The notes: generated from the letters alone by a model not told the origin. 64,000 bases of DNA from Piscinibacter gummiphilus (GCF_002116905.1 NZ_CP015118.1:1302001-1366000); one strand, 5' to 3'. Positions 9,492 to 19,151 are shown, counted from the first letter of the stretch. Translations and numbers: made by a program.

Positions 9492-9941
9492 ATGAAACGT
9501 GTGCTGTGCGGCCTCGCCGCTGCCGTCGTGTCCTTCGCTGCCGTGGCGTCCGACGCCACGCCGGTCGGCCTCTGGAAGACGATCGACGATTCGACGAAGA
9601 AGGAACGCTCGTACGTGCGCATCACCGAAGCCGGTGGTGTGATCAGCGGCAAGCTCGAGAAGCTGATCGACTCGCCCGACGCCGAGAAGCTCGTCTGCGA
9701 CAAGTGCACGGATGACCGCAAGGACAAGCCCTTGCTGGGTCTCCAGCTCATCCGCGGCGTCAAGAAGAGCGAAGAGGCCGACAGCGCAAGGTGGGAAGGC
9801 GGGACCATTCTTGACCCCGCCAACGGCAAGACCTACAAGGTGCGTCTGACCCCGATCGACGGCGGCAAGAAGCTCGAGGTGCGCGGCTATGTCGGCGCCC
9901 CCGTGTTCGGCCGCACCCAAACCTGGGTCCGCGCCGAGTGA
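9492..9941 (+). CDS. DUF2147 family exported protein
   Basis: A 149-residue protein with a signal peptide (MKRVLCGLAAAVVSFAAVAS, cleavage near residue 19). The mature part reads PVGLWKTIDDSTKKERSYVRI and ends in a beta-rich GYVGAPVFGRTQTWVR, the pattern of DUF2147 lipocalin-like proteins. Two cysteines (CDKCTDD) could form a disulphide. AAGGAG lies just before the start. It sits between the acyl-CoA dehydrogenase and the FadN-like gene in Burkholderiales beta-oxidation operons; its role there is unknown. Confidence 0.85.
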   Translation: MKRVLCGLAAAVVSFAAVASDATPVGLWKTIDDSTKKERSYVRITEAGGVISGKLEKLIDSPDAEKLVCDKCTDDRKDKPLLGLQLIRGVKKSEEADSARWEGGTILDPANGKTYKVRLTPIDGGKKLEVRGYVGAPVFGRTQTWVRAE

Positions 9942-9981
9942 CCGGCTCGCCGCGACCCCACAACACCCTCCAGGAGAAAAC

Positions 9982-12366
9982 ATGAGTCGATTCAATGTCC
10001 GCAAGGTGGCCGTGCTCGGCGCCGGCGTGATGGGGGCGCAGATCGCCGCCCATCTGGTGAACGTCAAGGTGCCGGTCGTGCTGTTCGACCTGCCCGCGAA
10101 GGAAGGCCCGAAGAACGGCATCGTCACGAAGGCCGTCGAGGGCCTGAAGAAGCTCAAGCCGGCGCCGCTCGGCGTGCCGGAAGACGCCGCGCTGATCCAG
10201 CAGGCCAACTACGAAGAGCACAGCGAGCTGCTGCGCGACTGCGACCTCATCATCGAGGCCATCGCCGAGCGCATGGACTGGAAGCTCGACCTCTACACGA
10301 AGATCGCGCCGTTCCTGTCGCCGAACGCCATCGTCGCGTCGAACACGTCGGGCCTGTCGATCACGAAGCTGTCGGAAGTGCTGCCGGAGTCGATCAAGCC
10401 GAACTTCTGCGGCATCCACTTCTTCAACCCGCCGCGCTACATGGCCCTGGTCGAGCTGATCGCCACGCCCACCACGCGCCCCGAGATCCTCGACCAGCTC
10501 GAGTCGTTCGTCACCACCGCGCTCGGCAAGAGCGTCGTGCGTGCGAAGGACACGCCGAACTTCGTCGCCAACCGCGTCGGCATCGCCGGCATCCTGGCCA
10601 CGTTCAAGGAAGCCGAGAACTACGGCCTGTCCTATGACGTCGTCGACGACCTGACCGGCAAGAAGATGGGCCGCGCCAGCTCCGGCACGTTCCGCACCGC
10701 CGACGTGGTGGGCCTCGACACCATGTCGCACGTCATCAAGACGCTGCAGGACAACCTCAAGGACGATCCGTTCTTCCCGAGCTACGCGACCCCCGCGCCG
10801 CTGGCCGCGCTGATCGCCAAGGGCGCGCTCGGCCAGAAGACCGGTGCCGGCTTCTACAAGAAGGTCGGCAAGGACATCCTGCGCCTCGACCCGGCCACCG
10901 GTGAGTACGTCGCCGGCGGCAAGAAGGCCGACGACATCGTCGCCCGCATCCTGAAGAAGGCCCCGGCCGAACGCCTGAAGCTGCTCCGCGAATCGAGCAA
11001 CCCGCAGGCGCAGTTCGTGTGGGCCATCCTGCGCAACAGCTTCCACTACGCCGCCGTGCACCTGGCCGACATCGCCGACACCGCGCGCGACATCGACTTC
11101 GCCACGCGCTGGGGCTTCGGCGCCTCGCAAGGCCCGTTCGAGCTGTGGCAGCAGGCCGGCTGGAAACAGGTGGCCGAGTGGATCAAGGCCGACATCGACG
11201 CCGGCAAGGCCCTCAGCAGCGCCCCGCTGCCCGCCTGGGTGTTCGACGGCCGCGATGGCGTGCACACCGCCGAAGGTTCGTACAGCCCCACGAAGAACGC
11301 GTACGTGCCGGTCAGCAAGCTGCCGGTGTACCAGCGCCAGTACTTCCCGGAAGCCGTCTTCGGCAGCGGCGCGGCCGAACCGCTGAAGTCGGGCACCGAG
11401 GAGTTCAAGAACGAGGAAGTGCGCGTCTGGACGCTCGACGGCGAGGTGCTGATCGCCAGCATCACCGCGAAGCTGCACCTGATCAGCCCCACCGTGACCG
11501 AAGGCCTGCTGAAGGCCGTCGAGATCGCCGAGGCCAAGTACAAGGGCCTCGTGATCTGGTCGCCGGACGACGTGTTCTCGGCCGGTGCGAACCTCGAGGC
11601 GCTGATGCCCGTCTTCATGAAGAGCGGCGCCAAGGGCATCGCGCCGGAAGAGAAGAAGCTGCAGGACGCCATGCTGCGCATCCGCTACGCCGCGGTGCCG
11701 GTGGTCTCGGCCATCCGCGGCATCGCCCTCGGCGGTGGCTGCGAACTGGCCGTGTACTCGGCCCGCCGCGTCGCCGCGATGGAAAGCTACATGGGCCTCG
11801 TGGAAGTGGGCGTGGGCCTGATCCCGGGCGGTGGCGGCCTGACCTACATCGCCCGCCGCGCCGCGGAGATGGCCTCGGCCGGCAACGCCAACGCCGACAT
11901 CCTGAAGTTCCTGACCGACGGCTTCACCGCCGCCGCGACGGCGAAGGTGGGCACCAGCGCGATCGAGAACCGCAAGAACGGCTACCTGCTGTGGAGCGAC
12001 GTGATCGTCCCGAACAAGGACGAACTGCTGCACGTCGCCACGCAACAGGCCAAGGCCTTGTTCGAGAGCGGCTACCGCGCCCCGACGAAGTCGGTCTTCC
12101 CGGTGGCCGGCCGCAACGGCATCGCCACCATCAAGGCCCAGCTCGTCAACATGCGTGACGGCGGCTTCATCAGCCAGCACGACTTCCACATCGGCGCGCT
12201 GATCGCCGACGTGGTGTGCGGCGGCGACGTCGACGCCGGCTCGCTGGTGACCGAGGACTACCTGCTCGCGCTGGAGCGCAAGCACTTCTGCGGGCTGCTC
12301 GAGAACCCCAAGACGCAGGAACGCATCATGGGGATGCTCTCGACCGGCAAGCCGGTGCGCAACTGA
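9982..12366 (+). CDS. 3-hydroxyacyl-CoA dehydrogenase / enoyl-CoA hydratase (FadN-like)
   Basis: Bifunctional beta-oxidation enzyme of 794 residues. The N-terminal NAD-binding domain (VAVLGAGVMGAQIA) and dehydrogenase domains come first, and a hydratase domain follows from about residue 480. This order is the reverse of E. coli FadB and matches Bacillus FadN. Both hydratase glutamates appear to be present, in GGGCELAV and in MGLVEVGVGLIPGGGG, so hydration should be functional. The ATG at 9982 has AGGAG upstream. With the dehydrogenase and thiolase it forms a fadE-N-A set. Confidence 0.95.
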   Translation: MSRFNVRKVAVLGAGVMGAQIAAHLVNVKVPVVLFDLPAKEGPKNGIVTKAVEGLKKLKPAPLGVPEDAALIQQANYEEHSELLRDCDLIIEAIAERMDWKLDLYTKIAPFLSPNAIVASNTSGLSITKLSEVLPESIKPNFCGIHFFNPPRYMALVELIATPTTRPEILDQLESFVTTALGKSVVRAKDTPNFVANRVGIAGILATFKEAENYGLSYDVVDDLTGKKMGRASSGTFRTADVVGLDTMSHVIKTLQDNLKDDPFFPSYATPAPLAALIAKGALGQKTGAGFYKKVGKDILRLDPATGEYVAGGKKADDIVARILKKAPAERLKLLRESSNPQAQFVWAILRNSFHYAAVHLADIADTARDIDFATRWGFGASQGPFELWQQAGWKQVAEWIKADIDAGKALSSAPLPAWVFDGRDGVHTAEGSYSPTKNAYVPVSKLPVYQRQYFPEAVFGSGAAEPLKSGTEEFKNEEVRVWTLDGEVLIASITAKLHLISPTVTEGLLKAVEIAEAKYKGLVIWSPDDVFSAGANLEALMPVFMKSGAKGIAPEEKKLQDAMLRIRYAAVPVVSAIRGIALGGGCELAVYSARRVAAMESYMGLVEVGVGLIPGGGGLTYIARRAAEMASAGNANADILKFLTDGFTAAATAKVGTSAIENRKNGYLLWSDVIVPNKDELLHVATQQAKALFESGYRAPTKSVFPVAGRNGIATIKAQLVNMRDGGFISQHDFHIGALIADVVCGGDVDAGSLVTEDYLLALERKHFCGLLENPKTQERIMGMLSTGKPVRN

Positions 12367-12392
12367 GCGGCCGCAACCAAGGAACACAGATC

Positions 12393-13589
12393 ATGAGCAA
12401 ACAAGTTCAAGACGCCTACATCGTCGCCGCCACCCGCACGCCCATCGGCCGCTCCGGCCGCGGCTACTTCCGGAACACGCGTCCGGACGACCTGCTGATC
12501 GCCGCGATCCGCAGCGCGCTGTCGCAGGCTCCGGACCTGGACCCGGCCGCGATCGAGGACGCCATCATCGGCTGCTCGTTCCCGGAAGGTGAACAGGGCA
12601 TGAACATGGCCCGCATCGCCACCGGCCTGGCCCTGCCGAAGCCGGTGGGCGGCGTGACCGTCAACCGCTTCTGCGCCTCGGGCGTCACGGCCATCCAGAT
12701 GGCTGCCGACCGCATCCGCGTGGGCGAGGCCGACGTGCTGATCGCCGGCGGCGCCGAGTCGATGAGCCTCGTGCCGATGGGCGGCAACAAGCCGTCCTTC
12801 AACCCCGAGATCTTCGCGAAGGACGAGAACGTCGGCATCGCCTACGGCATGGGCCTGACCGCCGAGAAGGTGGCCGCGCAGTGGAAGGTCACCCGCGAGC
12901 AGCAGGACGCCTTCGCGTACGAGTCGCACATGCGCGCGCTCAAGGCCATCCAGGCCGGCGAGTTCAAGGACGAGATCACCCCGATCGACGTCGTGAGCCG
13001 CGTGCCGAACCTGGCCACGGGCGAGCAGATCTCGAAGACGCGCACCGTCGACATCGACGAAGGCCCGCGCCCCGACACCTCGCTCGAAGGCCTCGCCAAG
13101 CTGCGCCCCGTGTTCGCCGCCAAGGGCAGCGTCACGGCCGGCAACAGCTCGCAGACGAGCGACGGCGCCGGCGCGCTGATCCTCGCGAGCGAGAAGGCGG
13201 TCAAGCAGTTCGGCCTGAAGCCGCTGGCTCGTTTCGTGAGCTTCGCCGCCCGCGGCGTGCCGCCGGAGATCATGGGCATCGGCCCGATCGAAGCCATCCC
13301 GGCCGCGCTGAAGTACGCCGGCCTGACGAAGGACCAGATCGACTGGATCGAGCTGAACGAGGCCTTCGCGGCCCAGTCGCTCGCCGTGATCAACAGCATC
13401 GGCCTCGACCCGGCCAAGGTGAACCCGATGGGCGGCGCCATTGCGCTGGGCCACCCGCTGGGCGCCACCGGCGCGATCCGCGCGGCCACGGTCGTGCACG
13501 CGCTGCGCCGCCACAACCTGAAGTACGGCATGGTCACGATGTGCGTGGGCACGGGCCAGGGCGCTGCCGGCATCTTCGAACGGGTCTGA
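12393..13589 (+). CDS. acetyl-CoA C-acyltransferase (thiolase, FadA-like)
   Basis: Cleaves 3-ketoacyl-CoA to acetyl-CoA and a shortened acyl-CoA. The 398-residue protein has the acyl-accepting Cys94 in NRFCASG, the His of GGAIALGHPLGATGA and the C-terminal Cys in CVGTGQG. It follows the FadN-like gene by 26 bp. Start ATG 12393 has AAGGAA upstream; the longer in-frame extension overlaps fadN and is low-complexity arginine. A hairpin follows the gene. Confidence 0.95.
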   Translation: MSKQVQDAYIVAATRTPIGRSGRGYFRNTRPDDLLIAAIRSALSQAPDLDPAAIEDAIIGCSFPEGEQGMNMARIATGLALPKPVGGVTVNRFCASGVTAIQMAADRIRVGEADVLIAGGAESMSLVPMGGNKPSFNPEIFAKDENVGIAYGMGLTAEKVAAQWKVTREQQDAFAYESHMRALKAIQAGEFKDEITPIDVVSRVPNLATGEQISKTRTVDIDEGPRPDTSLEGLAKLRPVFAAKGSVTAGNSSQTSDGAGALILASEKAVKQFGLKPLARFVSFAARGVPPEIMGIGPIEAIPAALKYAGLTKDQIDWIELNEAFAAQSLAVINSIGLDPAKVNPMGGAIALGHPLGATGAIRAATVVHALRRHNLKYGMVTMCVGTGQGAAGIFERV

Positions 13590-13597
13590 CCCGATCC

Positions 13598-13632
13598 CCC
13601 GGCCAGGCCTTCGCGGCCCGGCCGGGTCTTTC
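13598..13632 (+). terminator. possible terminator after the thiolase gene
   Basis: A 12-bp stem with one mismatch (CCCGGCCAGGCC against GGCCCGGCCGGG) and a 5-base loop, followed by TCTTTCGTT. The U-tract is weak, so it may only attenuate transcription into the isomerase-like gene. Confidence 0.5.
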
Positions 13633-13718
13633 GTTCGGACCGTCCGCGCGGAATCCGCCGATGGACAACCTCTCGTGGCGGCGTCCGATCCCGTAAGATC
13701 ACCCCCCGAGGAGTTTCC

Positions 13719-14486
13719 ATGACCATCAAGACCGCCGTGCTCAACGGCGTTTACCAGATCGAGATCGCGCGTCCGGAAAAGAAGAACGCGCTGACCGGCG
13801 AGATGTACGCCCAGATGGCCGAGGCCCTGACCGCGGCCACGGCCGACGCCGCCGTGCGCAGCGTGCTGATCACCGGCCAGCCGGGCATCTTCACGTCGGG
13901 CAACGACATCGAGGACTTCATGAAGCGCGGCGCCCAGCCGGTGGCCGAATCGCCCGCGTTCCAGTTCATGAAGGCGATGATCGCGTGCGACAAGCCCGTC
14001 GTGGCCGCCGTCACCGGCGCGGCCATCGGCATCGGCACCACGCTGCTGCTGCACTGCGACCTCGTGTACGTCTCCGACGAGGCTCGCCTCGCGATGCCGT
14101 TCGTCACGCTCGGCCTCGTGCCCGAGTTCGGCTCCAGCCTGCTCGTGTCGCAGCTGATGGGTCCGCGCAAGGCGGCCGAGAAGGTGCTGCTGGGCGAGCC
14201 GTTCAACGGCGAAGAGGCCGTGAACTGCGGCATCGCCAACGCCGTGCTGCCCGCCGGCGAGGTGCTGAACCACGCCCGCCGCGTGGCCGAGCGTTTCAAC
14301 GGGCTGCCGCCCGCGGCCATCCGCCACACGAAGAAGCTGCTGCGCCGCGCCAACGCCGACGAGGTGATGGCCGCCATCGCCGCCGAGAACGAGGTGTTCG
14401 CGTCGCGCCTGTCCAGCCCCGAGGCGAAGGAGGCGTTCAGCGCCTTCTTCCAGAAGCGCAAGCCCGACTTCAGCCAGTTCAGCTGA
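13719..14486 (+). CDS. crotonase-fold enoyl-CoA hydratase/isomerase family protein, isomerase-like
   Basis: A 255-residue crotonase-fold protein. The oxyanion-hole glycines (TSGNDIEDF and GAAIGIGTT) are present. The two hydratase glutamates are not: the usual GGGCELAM position reads GIGTTLLL, and the usual PEILLG reads PFVTLG. A Glu appears instead in GLVPEFGSS, the position used by delta3,delta2-enoyl-CoA isomerases. I therefore infer an isomerase for unsaturated fatty acids rather than a hydratase. GAGGAG precedes the ATG. It is likely transcribed partly from the operon and partly from its own promoter. Confidence 0.85.
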   Translation: MTIKTAVLNGVYQIEIARPEKKNALTGEMYAQMAEALTAATADAAVRSVLITGQPGIFTSGNDIEDFMKRGAQPVAESPAFQFMKAMIACDKPVVAAVTGAAIGIGTTLLLHCDLVYVSDEARLAMPFVTLGLVPEFGSSLLVSQLMGPRKAAEKVLLGEPFNGEEAVNCGIANAVLPAGEVLNHARRVAERFNGLPPAAIRHTKKLLRRANADEVMAAIAAENEVFASRLSSPEAKEAFSAFFQKRKPDFSQFS

Positions 14487-14517
14487 GGTCCGCGGCCTCG
14501 ATCGTCTCCTTCATTCC

Positions 14518-15318
14518 GTGCTGTTCGAGGTCGCCCGATTCTTCCTTGCGCCGCTGGTGCACTGGCAGGCCCGCCAGGTGCGCCAGCGTGCCGCGCAGCT
14601 GCCGGAGGCCCAGGGCAACCGCGAGGGTGTCTCCGGTGTCGGCCGGGTGCGGCTTCGCGTGCTCATCGTCGGCGATTCCTCGGCGGCGGGCGTGGGTGCC
14701 CACACGCAGGCGCAGGCCCTGTCGGGCCGGCTCGGCGAGGCGCTGTCGCAGCGGTTGGGCGGCGCGGTGGTGTGGCAGGTGGTGGCGCGCCGCGGCGACA
14801 CCACGCGGGACTCCATCCATGCGCTCGAGCGCATGTCGCTGCGGCCCGCCGACGTGATGGTCACCACCGTGGGCCTGAGCGACCTGCTCGGGCAGGTGCC
14901 GCCGGGGCGGTGGCTGGAACAGCTCGACCGCCTGGACCGTGCCGCCGCGCGCCGCGCGGGCGTGCACCACATCGTCCACTGCGGCCTGCCGCCGATGCGC
15001 TCGTACCCGCTGCCCAACCCGTTGCGCTGGGTGCTGGGGAACGGCCAGCAGCGTTACAACCAGGCGCTGGCCGCCTGGGTGGAACGGTGGCCCGAGCGCT
15101 GGTGGTTGCCCATCCCGTTCGAGAACCAGCTGGCCTCCGACAGCGTGCTGATGGCCGAGGATGGTTTCCATCCCGGGCCCGCGGTGTACGCGCTGTGGGC
15201 CGAGCAGCTGGCCGGCATGATCAGTTCCAAGATCGTGCCGCGGCTGCCGGAGACGACCCCCACGCGGAAGATGCCGGCGCAGCGCCTGCTGCGGCCCCCG
15301 CGCAAGCCCCGCGCCTGA
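14518..15318 (+). CDS. SGNH/GDSL-type hydrolase
   Basis: A 266-residue esterase-like protein. Block I is VLIVGDSSAAGVG (nucleophile Ser) and block V is EDGFHPG (Asp-x-x-His pair). The block III position reads GLSDLLG instead of the usual GxND, so the oxyanion Asn may be replaced. A short hydrophobic N-terminus (VARFFLAPLVHW) could be a weak membrane anchor. The start is GTG at 14518, 31 bp after the isomerase gene. Its place after beta-oxidation genes suggests an acyl-ester substrate, which is inference. Confidence 0.85.
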   Translation: MLFEVARFFLAPLVHWQARQVRQRAAQLPEAQGNREGVSGVGRVRLRVLIVGDSSAAGVGAHTQAQALSGRLGEALSQRLGGAVVWQVVARRGDTTRDSIHALERMSLRPADVMVTTVGLSDLLGQVPPGRWLEQLDRLDRAAARRAGVHHIVHCGLPPMRSYPLPNPLRWVLGNGQQRYNQALAAWVERWPERWWLPIPFENQLASDSVLMAEDGFHPGPAVYALWAEQLAGMISSKIVPRLPETTPTRKMPAQRLLRPPRKPRA

Positions 15319-15324
15319 CGGCGA

Positions 15325-15759
15325 TCAGTCGCGCGGGATCTCGCGCGGCTTGCCCTGCATGTCGATGGCCACGTAGGTGAGGTTCGCCTCGGTCACCTTG
15401 ACCACCTGCAGGTCGGCCGGGTTGCGTTCGGCGAACACCTCCACGCGCACGGTGATCGACGTGCGGCCGATGCGCTCCACGTGCACGTAGAAGCTCAGCA
15501 GGTCGCCGATGGAGACGGGTTGCTTGAAGACGAACTGGTTGACCGCGACGGTGGCGATGCGGCCCTTCGCGATGCGGCCCGGGAGCACCGAACCGGCGAG
15601 GTCGACCTGCGCCATGATCCAGCCGCCGAAGATGTCACCGTTGCCGTTGGCGTCCGACGGCATCGGGGCCACGCGCATCGCGAGGTGGCCGTCGGTGGGC
15701 AGCGAAACCCGTTCGGGCACGGCGTGGGGGGCGGCAGTGGAGCTCATCTCGTACAGCAT
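15325..15759 (-). CDS. acyl-CoA thioesterase, YciA-like hotdog protein
   Basis: Hydrolyses acyl-CoA to free acid and CoA. The single hotdog domain (144 residues) has the YciA/BACH signature: NGNGDIFGGWIMAQVDLAGS, then VNQFVFKQPVSIGD. It converges with the SGNH hydrolase gene with 6 bp between stops. The start could be ATG 15759 or ATG 15747 (MSSTAA); neither has a strong ribosome site, and I give the longer form. Confidence 0.92.
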   Translation of the reverse strand: MLYEMSSTAAPHAVPERVSLPTDGHLAMRVAPMPSDANGNGDIFGGWIMAQVDLAGSVLPGRIAKGRIATVAVNQFVFKQPVSIGDLLSFYVHVERIGRTSITVRVEVFAERNPADLQVVKVTEANLTYVAIDMQGKPREIPRD

Positions 15760-15837
15760 TCAGGGAAAGCCCTGATTTTCCGCGAGATGGGCGCGCGGCG
15801 CCAGCGGGGGAGTGCGGAAAGGGTCACGCGAAAGAAA

Positions 15838-15912
15838 TGTCCTCCCGGCGCAGGCCGGGACCCCGGGCTCACCAGCGAAGGCACAGGGTCCCGGCCTGCG
15901 CCGGGATGACAG
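15838..15912. repeat. REP-like paired inverted repeat, copy 2
   Basis: Arms at 15838-15863 and 15886-15912 are nearly perfect inverse complements, each containing CCCGGCGCAGGCCGGGACCC, with a 22-base spacer. It is the most regular of the three copies in the window. It lies upstream of yciA and before the Atm1-type exporter gene. Confidence 0.8.
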
Positions 15913-16300
15913 TGTTTTTTTCAGCGCCCCTGCGGCTTGCGCAACGCCGGTGCATGCGGCCCCGGCGCGCTCACCCCCGCCAACCGCACGAGGGGCACCG
16001 GCCGCTTGAAGCGGCGCAGGCGCAAGCCCTGCGGAGGCGTCTTGCGCATCGGGGTGCGGGGCGAAGGGTGGCGAACGTCGGTCGGGGGCACGTCGGTCTC
16101 CGGTCGGATGAGATTCGGTCGGTGACGGCATCGTGCCTCCAACGGCCACGTGGCGGCGCGGCGGGTCGATGAGCGGCCGATCCGTCGGCATGAACGGCGG
16201 GCGGTTTCGCAACGCCCGATCGCACGCGGATCGCCATGTTTGGGCACACTGTCGTTCCGTGCCAGAGCCACCGAGCGTTCGGCCCCTTTTCCGGTTTTCC
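15913..16300. other. gene-free interval before the ABC exporter
   Basis: No convincing gene. Open frames on both strands are arginine-rich shadows without ribosome sites; a 42-codon minus-strand frame at 15921-16049 is the least bad candidate but has no support. The promoter of the Atm1-type exporter is presumably here. Confidence 0.4.
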
Positions 16301-18184
16301 ATGCGACCCGCCTCCCTGCCAGCCTCCTCCCGCGAAGCGTCCGCACCGTCCGGCGCGGCCGTGCCCCGTTCCGACTGGCGCACGCTGCGCAAGCTGTTCC
16401 CGTACCTCTGGCAGTACCGGTGGCGCGTGGGCATCGCGCTCGGCTTCATGGTGGGCGCGAAGCTCGCCAACGTGGGCGTGCCGCTGTTGCTCAAGACGCT
16501 GGTGGACAGCCTGTCGATCCCGCCGGGCGACACCCGCGCCGTGCTGGTGGTGCCCATCGGGCTGCTGATCGCCTACGGCCTCCTGCGCCTGTCCACCTCG
16601 CTCTTCGGTGAGTTGCGCGAGCTCATCTTCGCGAAGGCCACCGAAGGCACGGCCCGCAGCATCTCGCTCAACACGTTCCGCCACCTGCACGACCTGAGCC
16701 TGCGCTTCCACCTCGAGCGGCAGACGGGCGGCATGACCCGCGACATCGAACGCGGCACGCGCGCCGTGCATTCGCTGATCTCGTACTCGCTCTACAGCAT
16801 CTTCCCCACGCTCATCGAGGTGGTGCTCGTGCTGGCGTTGCTCGGGGTGAAGTTCGACGCGTGGTTCGCGTGGATCACGCTCGCGGCGCTGGTGCTCTAC
16901 ATCACCTTCACCGTCACGGTGACGAACTGGCGCACGCAGTTCCGCAAGCAGATGAACGAGCTCGACTCGCACGCCCACACGCGGGCGATCGACTCGCTGC
17001 TGAACTACGAGACGGTGAAGTACTTCAACAACGAGGACTTCGAGTCGCGCCGCTACGACGAGAGCCTCGAGCGCCTGCGCAAGGCCTCGCTGAAGGCCCA
17101 GACCACGCTGTCGATGCTCAACACCGGCCAGCAGCTCATCATCGCGACGGGCCTGGTCGCGATGCTGTGGCGTGCCACCACCGGCGTGGTCGATGGGCGC
17201 ATGACCCTCGGCGACCTGGTCATGATCAACGCCTTCATGATCCAGCTCTACATCCCGCTGAACTTCCTCGGCGTGATCTACCGCGAGATCAAGCAGAGCC
17301 TGACCGACCTCGACAAGATGTTCGCGCTGCTCGAGCGCGAGCGCGAGGTGGCCGACGCGCCGGGCGCGAAGCCGCTCGCGATCACCGGCCCCACGGTGCG
17401 CTTCGAACACGTCGAGTTCTCGTACGAGCGCGACCGCCCCATCCTGCGCGACGTGAGCTTCGAGATCCCCGCCGGGCGCACGGTGGCGGTGGTGGGGCCG
17501 TCGGGGTCGGGCAAGAGCACGCTCGCGCGGCTGCTGTACCGCTTCTACGACGTGAACGCCGGCCGCATCACCCTCGACGGGCAGGACCTGCGCGACGTCA
17601 CGCAGTCGAGCCTGCGCCGGCAGATCGGCATCGTCCCGCAGGACACGGTGCTCTTCAACGACACCGTGGCCTACAACATCGCCTACGGCCGCGCCGGGGC
17701 CGGCCAGGACGAGGTGGAGGCCGCCGCCCGCGCGGCGCGCATCCACGACTTCATCGCGTCCACCCCGAAGGGCTACGACACGGTGGTGGGCGAACGCGGC
17801 CTGAAGTTGAGCGGCGGCGAGAAGCAGCGTGTGGCCATCGCCCGCACGCTGCTGAAGAACCCGCCGTTCCTGATCTTCGACGAGGCCACCTCGGCGCTCG
17901 ACTCGGCGAACGAGCGGGCCATCCAGGCCGAGCTGCAGGGCGTCGCGCGCAACAAGACGGCGCTCGTGATCGCCCACCGGCTGTCCACCGTGGTTGACGC
18001 CCATCAGATCCTGGTCATGGAACGCGGCCGGATCATCGAGCGGGGAACCCACGCGGAGCTTCTGGCCTCGAATGGCCGGTATGCTGGCATGTGGCGCCTG
18101 CAGCAGAGTGGCGCAGAAGGCGACGGACCCGTCGCCGACCCGAAGTACCCCGAGGATGTCGTGAATGGAAACCAAATGGCTTGA
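16301..18184 (+). CDS. Atm1-type ABC exporter (fused permease-ATPase)
   Basis: Inner-membrane half-transporter of 627 residues. Six-helix membrane domain first (about 50-330), then the nucleotide-binding domain with GPSGSGKST (Walker A), LSGGEKQRVAIART (signature) and FLIFDEATSALD (Walker B). The motif FHLERQTGGMTRDIERGTR in the first loop is characteristic of the Atm1/HMT1 group, which exports glutathione-linked metals or sulphur compounds; the substrate here is inferred. I chose ATG 16301, where family similarity begins; upstream in-frame starts at 16133 and 16190 add arginine-rich sequence. Its end overlaps the lysR start by 20 bp. Confidence 0.92.
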   Translation: MRPASLPASSREASAPSGAAVPRSDWRTLRKLFPYLWQYRWRVGIALGFMVGAKLANVGVPLLLKTLVDSLSIPPGDTRAVLVVPIGLLIAYGLLRLSTSLFGELRELIFAKATEGTARSISLNTFRHLHDLSLRFHLERQTGGMTRDIERGTRAVHSLISYSLYSIFPTLIEVVLVLALLGVKFDAWFAWITLAALVLYITFTVTVTNWRTQFRKQMNELDSHAHTRAIDSLLNYETVKYFNNEDFESRRYDESLERLRKASLKAQTTLSMLNTGQQLIIATGLVAMLWRATTGVVDGRMTLGDLVMINAFMIQLYIPLNFLGVIYREIKQSLTDLDKMFALLEREREVADAPGAKPLAITGPTVRFEHVEFSYERDRPILRDVSFEIPAGRTVAVVGPSGSGKSTLARLLYRFYDVNAGRITLDGQDLRDVTQSSLRRQIGIVPQDTVLFNDTVAYNIAYGRAGAGQDEVEAAARAARIHDFIASTPKGYDTVVGERGLKLSGGEKQRVAIARTLLKNPPFLIFDEATSALDSANERAIQAELQGVARNKTALVIAHRLSTVVDAHQILVMERGRIIERGTHAELLASNGRYAGMWRLQQSGAEGDGPVADPKYPEDVVNGNQMA

Positions 18185-19100
18185 AGACTTCGTGAGCCTG
18201 GCCGAGACCCGGAGCTTTTCCCGCTCCGCCCAGCTGCGCCACGTCACCCAGCCCGCGTTTTCCCGCCGCATCCAGTCGCTCGAGGCCTGGGCCGGCACCG
18301 ATCTCGTCGACCGCTCCTCGTACCCCACGCGGCTCACGCCCGCGGGCGTCGCGTTCCGGGCGCAGGCCCTCGAGATCCTCGGCGCGCTGCAGGCCACCCG
18401 CAACATGATGCACACGCACCAGGTGGCGGGCCAGGACATGATCGAGTTCGCGGTGCCCCATTCGCTGTCCGTGACGTTTTTCCCGCACTGGGTGATGGAC
18501 GTGCGCCAGCGCTTCGGCGCGCTCAAGAGCCGGCTGATCGCCCTCAACGTGCACGACGCCGTGCTGCGCCTGACCGAAGGCAACTGCGACCTGCTGATCT
18601 CTTACCATCACCCGACCCAGCCGCTCGCGCTCAACCCCGACCGCTACGAGATGCTGAGCCTCGGCCACGAGGTGCTCGCGCCGTACGTCCGCGGCGACGA
18701 GGCCGGCCGCCCGCTGTTCCGGCTGCCCGCGGGCCATGCCGAGCGGGTGCCGTTCCTGAGCTACGCCTCGGGGGCCTACCTGGGGCGGCTGGTCGAACTC
18801 ATCGTGAAGCAGTCGCCGGTGCCGCTCAACCTCGACCCCATCTACGAGACCGACATGGCCGAGGGCCTGAAGGCCATGGCGCTCGAGGGCCACGGGGTGG
18901 CCTTCCTGCCCGGCAGCTCGGTGAAGAAGGAACTCCAGACCCAGCGGCTCGTGCGCGCCACCGTTCCCGGGGCTTGCGAGCTGTCGATGGAGGTGCGAAT
19001 CTACCGGGAGCGCCCGGAAGCCGCGCGCCACACGAAACCCGGAGCCCAATCCTTATGGGATTTCCTGAGGGATTCGAATGTGGTTAAAACGTATGAGTGA
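18165..19100 (+). CDS. LysR family transcriptional regulator
   Basis: A 311-residue LysR protein. The winged HTH spans residues 1-62 (TRSFSRSAQLRHVTQPAFSRRIQSLE) and is followed by a periplasmic-binding-protein-like effector domain. The start lies inside the end of the exporter gene (20-bp overlap), yet the protein lies directly upstream of gltI in the same direction, so it may control gltIJKL. This subgroup resembles the hypochlorite-responsive HypT group, but I hold that only weakly. Confidence 0.9.
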   Translation: METKWLEDFVSLAETRSFSRSAQLRHVTQPAFSRRIQSLEAWAGTDLVDRSSYPTRLTPAGVAFRAQALEILGALQATRNMMHTHQVAGQDMIEFAVPHSLSVTFFPHWVMDVRQRFGALKSRLIALNVHDAVLRLTEGNCDLLISYHHPTQPLALNPDRYEMLSLGHEVLAPYVRGDEAGRPLFRLPAGHAERVPFLSYASGAYLGRLVELIVKQSPVPLNLDPIYETDMAEGLKAMALEGHGVAFLPGSSVKKELQTQRLVRATVPGACELSMEVRIYRERPEAARHTKPGAQSLWDFLRDSNVVKTYE

Positions 19101-19151
19101 ATCGATTCGTTTTGTTACGCTCACCCAGTTCATCTTCCAGAAGGAGTCTCC

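Noticed and set aside
15921..16049. Small minus-strand ORF of 42 codons
   Set aside because: No ribosome site, arginine-rich, adjoins the repeat; coding evidence insufficient.
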